Origin: Blattabacterium cuenoti
GTDB lineage: Bacteria > Bacteroidota > Bacteroidia > Flavobacteriales > Blattabacteriaceae
Length of the DNA stretch: 64,000 nt
Assembly (NCBI RefSeq): GCF_014251815.1
Contig: NZ_CP059202.1
Coordinates: 496,001 to 560,000 of the forward strand
Direction of reading: 5' to 3'
Part shown: one piece after another, positions 19,013 to 26,564 of the stretch
Layout of the letters: each line of letters opens with the position of its first letter
Position numbering within the stretch: position 1 is the first letter of the stretch
Program-made: the position numbers and the translations under genes
The notes under the pieces: model-generated
What the model was told of the DNA's origin: nothing
The model's input: the letters and a program-made list of their open reading frames with translations, nothing else
Database searches by the model: none

Positions 19013-19020
19013 TAGATTTG
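19013..19020 (+). promoter_or_regulatory. Candidate gdhA promoter, -7 element
   Basis: TAGATTTG fits the Bacteroidetes -7 consensus TAnnTTTG exactly. The -33 position 19 bases upstream is TTA (18991-18993) instead of TTG, inside the leuS terminator stem. The gdhA ATG lies 69 bases downstream, leaving a leader of about 60 bases. Confidence 0.5.
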
Positions 19021-19023
19021 TAG

Positions 19024-19036
19024 TCGACAATGTCGA
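19024..19036. promoter_or_regulatory. Perfect 6-1-6 palindrome at the expected gdhA transcription start, possible operator
   Basis: TCGACA-A-TGTCGA is a perfect inverted repeat beginning 3 bases after the -7 element, so it would cover the start of transcription. Its GC content is far above its surroundings. A repressor bound here would block the promoter. Downstream, three TTCTA units and a TTCTATAGAA palindrome (19051-19070) follow before the gene. Confidence 0.4.
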
Positions 19037-19089
19037 TGTAGCATTCATTATTCTATTCTATTCTATAGAAATGTGTAAAAACTTTTTTT

Positions 19090-20517
19090 ATGTCAAAAAA
19101 CCAAAATAAAACTGGTGTATATAGTTTTTTTAATTGTATAGAAAAAAACTTTGATAAAGCTGCACGATTTATTTCTATTGAAAAAGGTCTTTTAGAACAA
19201 ATCAAAGCTTGTAATGCTGTATATCGTATGCATTTTCCTGTAAAAATAGGAAAAGAAATAAAAGTTATTGAAGCATATAGAGTCCAGCACTCTCACCATA
19301 AACTTCCTTGTAAAGGAGGAATTCGATACAGCATTAAAGTGAATCAAGATGAAGTGATGACTTTAGCCGCTCTAATGACCTATAAATGCGCCATAGTTGA
19401 TGTCCCTTTTGGGGGGGCTAAAGGAGGGATAAAAGTTGATCCACAAACTATATCAGCAGAAAACATAGAAAAAATAACACGCAGATACACTTCTGAATTA
19501 ATTAAAAAAAATTTTATTGGACCGGGAATAGACGTCCCTGCTCCTGATTATGGTAGTGGAGAAAGAGAAATGAGTTGGATTTTTGATACTTTTTTATCTT
19601 TACGTTCTGGAGACGTAGATGCATTAGCTTGTGTAACAGGAAAACCAGTCTCTCAAGGAGGAGTAAGAGGAAGAAAAGAGGCAACAGGATTAGGCGTGTT
19701 TTATGGTATAAGAGAATTATGTCATGTAAAAGAAGACATGTCTTCTGTTGGTCTTGATGTGGGATTAGTTGGTAAGAAAATCATCATACAAGGATTAGGG
19801 AATGTTGGATATCATGCCGCTACTTTTTTTCATGAAGCAGGGGCTATTATAATAGCTTTAGCAGAAAGAGAAGGGGCGATTTATAATGAAAAAGGGTTAA
19901 ATGTATCTCAAGTTTTTTTACATTTAAAAAATACTGGATCTATATTAAATTTTTCAGATGCAAAAAATATAGAAAATACGGAAAAGGCTTTAGAATTAGA
20001 ATGTGATATTTTAATTCCAGCCGCATTGGAAAATGTAATACATAAAAATAATGCGAGCCGTATTAAGGCTAAAATTGTTGGAGAAGCAGCAAATGGACCT
20101 ATTACTCCTGAAGCTGATGAAATATTAGAAAAAAAAGGAGTAATTATTGTCCCTGATATTTACTTAAACGCAGGAGGCGTTACTGTTTCTTATTTTGAAT
20201 GGCTAAAAAATTTAAGTCATGTGCGTTATGGACGTATGGAAAAAAAATTCAGTGAAAATATGAATGCAGAATTATTACAAGTTATAGAAACAGTTTGCAA
20301 AAAAAGAATTTCAACAGAAGAAAAGAAAATTATTTTAAGAGGAGCAAGAGAAATAGATTTGGTACGTAGCGGATTAGAAGATACCATGATTAATGGATTT
20401 CATAAAATTCGTGATATAAAAAAATCATCCAAAATAGAAAACATGCGTACGGCAGCATTTGTACTGGCAATAAATAAAATTATTGATTCTTATGAAAAAC
20501 TAGGAATTTTTCCATAA
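19090..20517 (+). CDS. gdhA: Glutamate dehydrogenase
   Basis: Interconverts 2-oxoglutarate plus ammonia and glutamate. 475 residues. Conserved substrate and catalytic residues appear in CKGGIRYS (K75), MTYKCAIVDVPFGGAKGG (K99, K111) and GPGIDVPAPDYGSGE (D148, D153). The Rossmann domain carries GLGNVGYHAA near 230. Full length. In cockroach endosymbionts this enzyme is considered the entry point for recycled ammonia nitrogen; whether it uses NAD or NADP cannot be fixed here. It has its own intergenic region with a terminator, promoter and palindrome upstream, unlike most genes in the window. Confidence 0.96.
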   Translation: MSKNQNKTGVYSFFNCIEKNFDKAARFISIEKGLLEQIKACNAVYRMHFPVKIGKEIKVIEAYRVQHSHHKLPCKGGIRYSIKVNQDEVMTLAALMTYKCAIVDVPFGGAKGGIKVDPQTISAENIEKITRRYTSELIKKNFIGPGIDVPAPDYGSGEREMSWIFDTFLSLRSGDVDALACVTGKPVSQGGVRGRKEATGLGVFYGIRELCHVKEDMSSVGLDVGLVGKKIIIQGLGNVGYHAATFFHEAGAIIIALAEREGAIYNEKGLNVSQVFLHLKNTGSILNFSDAKNIENTEKALELECDILIPAALENVIHKNNASRIKAKIVGEAANGPITPEADEILEKKGVIIVPDIYLNAGGVTVSYFEWLKNLSHVRYGRMEKKFSENMNAELLQVIETVCKKRISTEEKKIILRGAREIDLVRSGLEDTMINGFHKIRDIKKSSKIENMRTAAFVLAINKIIDSYEKLGIFP

Positions 20518-20571
20518 TCATAATATCCTTATATCCTTTTTTATGAAAAAAAACGACAAAATATATTTTTC

Positions 20572-21288
20572 ATGAAGTACAAAAGATCATTATTGAAATT
20601 AAGTGGAGAAGCTCTTATGGGGGAGAATGGATTTGGACTTCATTCTTCTCGTCTTAAACAATATGCTGAAGAAGTAAAAAAAGTGGTAGATATGGGGGCT
20701 CAAGTAGCTATAGTTATTGGAGGTGGCAATATATTTAGAGGTTTTTCTAAAATTAAGGAAAAAATTATAAATCGTATAGAAGGAGATTACATGGGAATGT
20801 TAGCTACCGTTATTAACGGTATAGCCTTCCAATCATATTTAGAAAATATAGGAATATGTACCTATATTCAAACAGCTATTAGAATGGATGAAATTGCGGA
20901 ACCTTTTGGAAAAGATAGAGCGATACATCACCTTGAAAAAGGAAGAGTTGTGATATTTGTAGCCGGATTAGGAAACCCCTATTTTACTACAGATACAGCC
21001 GCTGTTTTACGTGCTATAGAAATAAAAGCTGATGTATTATTAAAAGGAACTAGAGTAGATGGAATTTACACAACAGATCCAGAAAAGAATAAGTATGCTA
21101 AAAAACTTAAAAATATATCTTTTGATATGGTATATCAAATGGGAATAAAAGTAATGGATCAAACTGCTTTTATTTTAGGGGACGAAAATAATTTACCTAT
21201 TATTATTTTTGATATGAATAGAAAAGGTAATTTTAAAAAAGTAATTTCTGGAGAAGAAATAGGAACTATGGTTTCTAAAAAAGAATAA
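20572..21288 (+). CDS. pyrH: UMP kinase
   Basis: Phosphorylates UMP to UDP, a cytoplasmic amino-acid-kinase-fold enzyme typical of bacteria. 238 residues, with KRSLLKLSGEALMG at the start, the Gly-rich phosphate loop VIGGGNIFRG (~47-56), and the nucleotide site LLKGTRVDGIYTTDP (~160-174). Complete. First gene of the tight run pyrH–frr–asnS–rpoN; the pyrH–frr pair is an ancient bacterial neighbourhood. Confidence 0.97.
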   Translation: MKYKRSLLKLSGEALMGENGFGLHSSRLKQYAEEVKKVVDMGAQVAIVIGGGNIFRGFSKIKEKIINRIEGDYMGMLATVINGIAFQSYLENIGICTYIQTAIRMDEIAEPFGKDRAIHHLEKGRVVIFVAGLGNPYFTTDTAAVLRAIEIKADVLLKGTRVDGIYTTDPEKNKYAKKLKNISFDMVYQMGIKVMDQTAFILGDENNLPIIIFDMNRKGNFKKVISGEEIGTMVSKKE

Positions 21289-21292
21289 AATT

Positions 21293-21847
21293 ATGAACGG
21301 ATTAAATAACATTTTTTCCTCTTGCGAAGAAGACATGGAGAATATTTTAAAACAATTGAAAAAAGAAATTTACCGTATTCGATTGGGTAGTAAATCTGTT
21401 TCCTCTTTTTTAGGAAAAATAAAGATAAAATGTTATGAAACTTTTTTTCCACTTATGGAAGTATCTAACATTTCTATCATAGATAATATGAACATTTCTA
21501 TTCATCCTTGGGATCGTTCTATTGTTCCAGCTATAGAGAAAGCTATTATTAATGCAAATCTAGGTTTTATACCTACCAATAAAGGTGATTCTATTCATAT
21601 ACATCTCCCCATAATTACAGAAGAAAGTAGAAAAAATTTGATAAAAAGAATAAAATTACAGATAGAAGAAGCGAAAATACTTATAAGAAAAATTAGAAAA
21701 AATAATAATCAATGTATAAAGAAATTAAAAATATCAGAAGATATTTCTAGAATGGGAGAACATCGTATACAAAAAATAACAGATGAATATATTCAAAAAA
21801 TAGAGGATTTCTTTCTTCAGAAAAAAAAAGAAATATTGAACATATAA
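21293..21847 (+). CDS. frr: Ribosome recycling factor
   Basis: Splits post-termination ribosomes together with EF-G. 184 residues, normal length, with two domains: a long three-helix bundle and a small beta domain. NISIHPWDRSIVPAIEKAI in the centre and GDSIHIHLPIITEESR are diagnostic. The usual R-x-G (RIRLGSKSVSSF) near the N-terminus is kept. It lies 4 bases after pyrH and is followed by asnS one base later. Confidence 0.97.
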   Translation: MNGLNNIFSSCEEDMENILKQLKKEIYRIRLGSKSVSSFLGKIKIKCYETFFPLMEVSNISIIDNMNISIHPWDRSIVPAIEKAIINANLGFIPTNKGDSIHIHLPIITEESRKNLIKRIKLQIEEAKILIRKIRKNNNQCIKKLKISEDISRMGEHRIQKITDEYIQKIEDFFLQKKKEILNI

Positions 21848-21848
21848 A

Positions 21849-23252
21849 ATGATAAAAAAATATTCAATTAAAGAATTACTAAATAAAGGAAAATTTTTGA
21901 TTGATCAAAAAGTATTGGTTGAAGGATGGATTCGATCTTTTCGTTATTCTATTTTTATTATTTTGAATGACGGTTCTACAATTAATAACTTGCAAATTAT
22001 CTTATCCAAAAAATTTGATAAAAAAATTATAAAAAAAATAACAATTGGAAGTTCGATTAGAGTTATAGGAATAGTTAAAAAAAGTATTGGAAAAAAACAA
22101 TATATAGAACTTAAATCTTTAGATATAATTATCTATGAATCAGTGGATAAAGAAATTCTTCAAAAGTCTATTTTGCAACCTAAAAAACATAGTTTTGAAA
22201 AACTTCGTGAACAGGCACATTTACGTTTTAAAACGAATATTTTTAGTTGTGTTATGCGAATTCGCCATCACATAGCATTTTGTATCCATAAATATTTTCA
22301 TGAACATGGTTTTTTTTATCTTCATACTCCAATTATTACTACTTCAAATTGTGAAGGAACTGGAAAAATGTTTCAGATTACAACTATGAATTTAAAAAAT
22401 CAACCCATTGACTATACTAAAGATTTTTTTAAATGTGAAACTTATCTCAGTGTATCCGGACAACTCGAAGCAGAAAGCGCTTCTTTAGGGTTAGGAAAAG
22501 TATATACTTTTGGTCCCGTATTTAGAGCAGAGAATTCCAATACATCACGACATTTATCTGAATTTTGGATGATAGAACCAGAAATTGCTTTTTATCATCT
22601 CGAAGAGAACATAAATTTAGCCGAAAATTTTCTAAAATTTATTATCAAATATATTGTTGAAAATAGTATGGAAGACTTAACATTTTTAGATCAACGTTTA
22701 AAAAAATATAGTCAAAAAAACCGTCTTTTAGAAAAATTAGAACTTATCTTGAAATTTCCATTCAAAAAAATTAGTTATACAGAAGTTATTAAAATTCTTG
22801 ATCAAGAAGAAAAGAAAAAAAACATAAAATTTTTACATCCAATTGTTTGGGGGATGGATTTACAATCGGAACATGAACAATATTTAGTGGATAAATACTT
22901 TAAAACTCCTGTAGTTATATTTGATTATCCTTGCATCATTAAAGCTTTTTATATGCGTGTGAATAATGATGGAAAAACTGTTAGAGCTATGGATATTTTA
23001 TTCCCTGAAATAGGAGAAATTATTGGAGGATCTCAAAGAGAAGAGCGATATGATATATTATTACAACGGATGAAAGACACAAACACTGATAAAAATAAAC
23101 TATGGTGGTATTTAGATACACGTCGTTTTGGTTCTGTCCCTCACAGTGGATTTGGATTAGGTTTTGACCGTATAGTTCAATTTATTACAGGTATGAATAA
23201 TATCCGTGATGTTATCCCATTTCCAAGAACACCAAACAATGCAGAATTTTAA
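21849..23252 (+). CDS. asnS: Asparaginyl-tRNA synthetase
   Basis: Class II synthetase forming Asn-tRNA directly from asparagine. 467 residues. N-terminal OB-fold anticodon-binding domain (~18-110, VLVEGWIRSFRYS), then the catalytic core with motif 2 FGPVFRAENSNTSRHLSEFW and motif 3 GFGLGFDRIVQFITG. NCEGTGKMFQ separates it from AspRS. Complete. Its presence means the cell needs an asparagine supply, from the host or another route. One base separates it from frr and 6 from rpoN. Confidence 0.96.
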   Translation: MIKKYSIKELLNKGKFLIDQKVLVEGWIRSFRYSIFIILNDGSTINNLQIILSKKFDKKIIKKITIGSSIRVIGIVKKSIGKKQYIELKSLDIIIYESVDKEILQKSILQPKKHSFEKLREQAHLRFKTNIFSCVMRIRHHIAFCIHKYFHEHGFFYLHTPIITTSNCEGTGKMFQITTMNLKNQPIDYTKDFFKCETYLSVSGQLEAESASLGLGKVYTFGPVFRAENSNTSRHLSEFWMIEPEIAFYHLEENINLAENFLKFIIKYIVENSMEDLTFLDQRLKKYSQKNRLLEKLELILKFPFKKISYTEVIKILDQEEKKKNIKFLHPIVWGMDLQSEHEQYLVDKYFKTPVVIFDYPCIIKAFYMRVNNDGKTVRAMDILFPEIGEIIGGSQREERYDILLQRMKDTNTDKNKLWWYLDTRRFGSVPHSGFGLGFDRIVQFITGMNNIRDVIPFPRTPNNAEF

Positions 23253-23258
23253 AAAAAG

Positions 23259-24704
23259 ATGTTAAAACAACAGTTATTCCAAAAAGGACAACATAAACTT
23301 TCTCCACAACAAATCCAATTAATGAAATTGGTTCAATTATCTACTTTAGATTTTGAACAAAGAGTTCAACAAGAATTGGAAGAAAATCCAGCTTTAGAAG
23401 AAGATAATTCTTCAGAATTAGAAGAATATTCAGATACATTAGAAAATGATCTTATTACAGAAGATCAAAATCAGTCTATAGATAGATCTGAAATAGATGA
23501 ATATTTAAGTGATGACGAAATTGATGATTTTCAAATTAGCAATCAAAATTGTAATATAAAAAAACATATTCCTATTATTTCTGGAATTTCTTTTCAAGAA
23601 TATTTAAAAAATCAATTGCATACATTTCGTTTAAGTGAAAAAGATTTATTAATCGCTGATTTTATATTAGGAAATATAGACAATGATGGTTATATCAGAA
23701 GAAAAATCACATCTATAGTAGATGATATTTATTTTACACTTGGAATATCTGTATCTACAGAAGAAGTAGAAAAATTGCTTGTAAATTATATACAAAAATT
23801 AGATCCTATAGGTATAGGATCCAGAAGTTTACAAGAATGTTTACTGATTCAATTAGAAAAAAAGAAAATAACTAAAGAAGTTTTTTTTTCAACAAAAATT
23901 ATACGAGATCATTTTCAATCTTTTGTAAAAAAACATTATAAAAAATTGTATAAGAAATTAGGAATCACAAAAAAAAATTTACGAAAAGTAATTGATCAAA
24001 TCAAGAAATTGAATCCTAAACCAGGAAAAATTTATTCTGATAACACTAAAAACTTGGATCATATTATTCCGGATTTTAATATTTATATTTCAGATGAAAA
24101 ATTAGAACTTTCCCTAAATCAAAGAAACATTCCAGAATTAAAAGTATCACCTTTATATTTCAATATGTTAAAATCTTATAGATCAAAAAAAAATATAAAT
24201 AAAAATGAAGAAACCATTGCATTTTTAAAACAAAAAATAGATTCAGCAAAATGGTTTGTCGACGCTATAAAACAACGTCAAAATACATTGATGCTTACAA
24301 TGAATGCTATTATGGATTATCAAAAAGAATACTTTTTAACTGGAGACCCTATGAAAATAAAACCTATGATTTTAAAAAATATTTCACAAAAAATTGGAGT
24401 AGGGATTTCTACTGTCTCTCGTGTTGCCAATAGTAAATATGTTAACACCCCATATGGTACTTTTTTAATTAAAAGTTTTTTTTCTGAAAAAATGATAAAT
24501 CAAAAAGGAAAAGAAGTTTCCTCTATCAAAATAAAAAAACTTTTGGGAGAATCAATAGCAAAAGAAAATAAAAAAAAACCTCTTACTGATGAGAAATTAT
24601 CTAAAATACTTAAAAAAAAAGGCTATATAATAGCCAGAAGAACTATTGCAAAATACAGAGATCAAATGCATATTCCTGTTTCCAGGATGCGAAGAAATTT
24701 ATAA
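23259..24704 (+). CDS. rpoN: RNA polymerase sigma-54 factor
   Basis: Alternative sigma factor recognising -24/-12 promoters and needing an AAA+ activator to open them. 481 residues. Region I (LKQQLFQKGQHKLSPQQIQL and following, 1-50) is Gln/Leu-rich with normal activator-interaction features. An acidic linker follows (~50-90), then the core-binding domain and C-terminal DNA-binding domain. The RpoN box is ARRTIAKYRDQ at about 457-467, close to the canonical ARRTVAKYRE. The gene looks intact. Retention in so small a genome implies at least one essential sigma-54 target and an activator elsewhere. Ends overlap the convergent aldehyde dehydrogenase gene by 6 bases. Confidence 0.97.
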   Translation: MLKQQLFQKGQHKLSPQQIQLMKLVQLSTLDFEQRVQQELEENPALEEDNSSELEEYSDTLENDLITEDQNQSIDRSEIDEYLSDDEIDDFQISNQNCNIKKHIPIISGISFQEYLKNQLHTFRLSEKDLLIADFILGNIDNDGYIRRKITSIVDDIYFTLGISVSTEEVEKLLVNYIQKLDPIGIGSRSLQECLLIQLEKKKITKEVFFSTKIIRDHFQSFVKKHYKKLYKKLGITKKNLRKVIDQIKKLNPKPGKIYSDNTKNLDHIIPDFNIYISDEKLELSLNQRNIPELKVSPLYFNMLKSYRSKKNINKNEETIAFLKQKIDSAKWFVDAIKQRQNTLMLTMNAIMDYQKEYFLTGDPMKIKPMILKNISQKIGVGISTVSRVANSKYVNTPYGTFLIKSFFSEKMINQKGKEVSSIKIKKLLGESIAKENKKKPLTDEKLSKILKKKGYIIARRTIAKYRDQMHIPVSRMRRNL

Positions 24705-26057
24705 TTCCTTCATAATTATAGTTTTCCAATTAGAAAATTCTTTTATAGATAAAGTTGACAATTCTCTACCATATCCTGATTTTTTAATTCCTCCAAAAGG
24801 AAAACGTGGATCTGATTTTACAACTTCATTAATAAAAACCATTCCAGTATCTATTTTTTTTGATATTTCTTCTGCTTTTTCTAAATTTTTAGTCCAAATA
24901 GAAGCTCCAAGTCCATATGGGGTATCATTCACTATATCAGGAATCATTTCTTCTTTGTAAAAAGAAGAAATGATTCCTATTGGGCCAAATATTTCTTCTT
25001 TTTTTACTATACAGTTATCATTTTCTATCCTTAATAAAGAAGGAGTAAAAAAATTACCATCTTTGGTAATTTCTAAACATATTTTTCCTCCATTTATAAT
25101 AATATTCTTGTATTGTTGATACAATTTTTCAGACAAATCACAACGAGAAATATAACCTATTTTAGTTGATTCATCATATAAATTTCCTCTATGATATGTT
25201 TTCATTTCTTGTATAACTGCATCTATAAAATCATCTATTATAATTTTATCTACAATAAATCTTTTTGCAGAAATACATGTTTGTCCTGTATTATTTAATC
25301 TAGATTCTGTCGCTAATTTTGCTACTTTTTTTATATCTTCTACATCTTTAAGAACAACAAAAGCGTCATTTCCTCCTAATTCTAAAACAGATTTTTTAAT
25401 ATATTTTCCAGATAATGATCCTATAATACTCCCTACTGATGGACTTCCTGTAAAAGTGATTCCTTTTATTTCAGGATGAGCTATAACAGATTCTATCTGA
25501 TTTATATCTATTAATAAAACTTGAAAAGTTCCTTCAGGAAAGCCGGTTTTTAAAAATATTTTTTCTAAAATCAGAGAACATCCTGTTGTATTAAGAGATG
25601 GTTTAATGAGAATTACATTTCCTAATATTAAATTTGGAATAGTTGACCTAATCGTTTGCCATATAGGATAATTCCAAGGCATAATTCCTAATATAGCGCC
25701 TATAGATTCAAACCTTACACAAGAGATTTTATATTCAGTATAAATTACTTCTGTAAAAATAGATTCTTTTAACTTGCAATAATATTTACATAAATTTATG
25801 CTCTTATTTACTTCTGCATAAGATTGAGTAATGGGTTTTCCCATTTCTTCAGTAATAGAGTATGCTATAATATCTGCGCTTTCTTGCATATAAGAACAAA
25901 ACTTCATTAAACATTTAATTTTCTCATCAAATGGAAAATTTTTCCATTGATGAGAAGCATTCTTAGCTTCAGATAATTTAATATTAATATTTTGGTTAGA
26001 TAAAAAATTATAAGTTTTTAATACATTATTATCTACAGGATTAATAGTTTGAAACAT
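24699..26057 (-). CDS. Aldehyde dehydrogenase, succinate-semialdehyde dehydrogenase type
   Basis: NAD(P)-dependent oxidation of an aldehyde, probably succinate semialdehyde, to the acid. 452 residues from the chosen ATG at 26057. That start gives the family-like N-terminus MFQTINPVDNN. An ATG at 26087 would add 10 residues rich in lysine, encoded by a 14-A run, and overlap sufE. Catalytic Glu lies in LELGGNDAF and the nucleophile Cys in NTGQTCISAKRF. PWNYPIWQ near 150 binds the cofactor, and EIFGPIG follows later. Likely cotranscribed behind sufE. The semialdehyde assignment rests on overall resemblance only. Confidence 0.9.
   Translation of the reverse strand: MFQTINPVDNNVLKTYNFLSNQNINIKLSEAKNASHQWKNFPFDEKIKCLMKFCSYMQESADIIAYSITEEMGKPITQSYAEVNKSINLCKYYCKLKESIFTEVIYTEYKISCVRFESIGAILGIMPWNYPIWQTIRSTIPNLILGNVILIKPSLNTTGCSLILEKIFLKTGFPEGTFQVLLIDINQIESVIAHPEIKGITFTGSPSVGSIIGSLSGKYIKKSVLELGGNDAFVVLKDVEDIKKVAKLATESRLNNTGQTCISAKRFIVDKIIIDDFIDAVIQEMKTYHRGNLYDESTKIGYISRCDLSEKLYQQYKNIIINGGKICLEITKDGNFFTPSLLRIENDNCIVKKEEIFGPIGIISSFYKEEMIPDIVNDTPYGLGASIWTKNLEKAEEISKKIDTGMVFINEVVKSDPRFPFGGIKKSGYGRELSTLSIKEFSNWKTIIMKEL
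24700..24720. terminator. Weak AT-only hairpin at rpoN/aldehyde dehydrogenase convergence
   Basis: TATAATT (24700-24706) and AATTATA (24714-24720) form a perfect 7-bp stem with a 7-base loop over the two convergent stop codons. TTTT follows on the plus strand. All pairs are A-T, so stability is doubtful. Confidence 0.25.
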
Positions 26058-26073
26058 TTTATTTTTTTTTTTT

Positions 26074-26517
26074 TTAAATTCTTCCATTTAATCTTACAGA
26101 AACTTTTGTATTAAAAGCTACAGCATAGAATTTTATTTTTTTTAAAAATAAAAACATTCCATTAGCTCTAGTAGGAGATAAAAAAGTATGAAATCCTATT
26201 TCATAAAGAAAATTAGTATTGGAATAAATAATTTCAAAAGGGAAAAGCCCTGAATATACTTGAACCATAATCGCGGCCATTCCTCTAGTCAACAAAGCAT
26301 CGCTATCCGCTTCAAAAAAAACACGTGATCCATTTAATTTAGCTTCTAACCAAACTTGGGATTGACACCCATGAATTAACTTATCTTCAGATCTAAACAT
26401 AGGCGATTTATTCGATAATTTTTTTCCTAAATCTATCAAATATTCATATTTATCCTCCCAATTTTTAAGAATTTTAAATTCCTTTTTTATCATTTCTTCT
26501 TTTTGATGCAAAGTCAT
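26074..26517 (-). CDS. sufE: SufE family sulfur acceptor protein
   Basis: Accepts persulfide sulfur from the cysteine desulfurase SufS and passes it to the SUF scaffold for iron-sulfur cluster assembly. 147 residues, full length. The acceptor Cys is C51 in HGCQSQVW, exactly as in the family. Other conserved parts include ADSDALLTRGMAAI and LSPTRANGM. The remaining suf genes are not in this window. Its stop is followed almost directly by the aldehyde dehydrogenase, and a 14-A run sits at the junction (26062-26075 on the minus strand). Confidence 0.95.
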   Translation of the reverse strand: MTLHQKEEMIKKEFKILKNWEDKYEYLIDLGKKLSNKSPMFRSEDKLIHGCQSQVWLEAKLNGSRVFFEADSDALLTRGMAAIMVQVYSGLFPFEIIYSNTNFLYEIGFHTFLSPTRANGMFLFLKKIKFYAVAFNTKVSVRLNGRI

Positions 26518-26564
26518 TACTAAATTTATTAGATAGATATAAAAATATACACTTTTCTTTTTTT

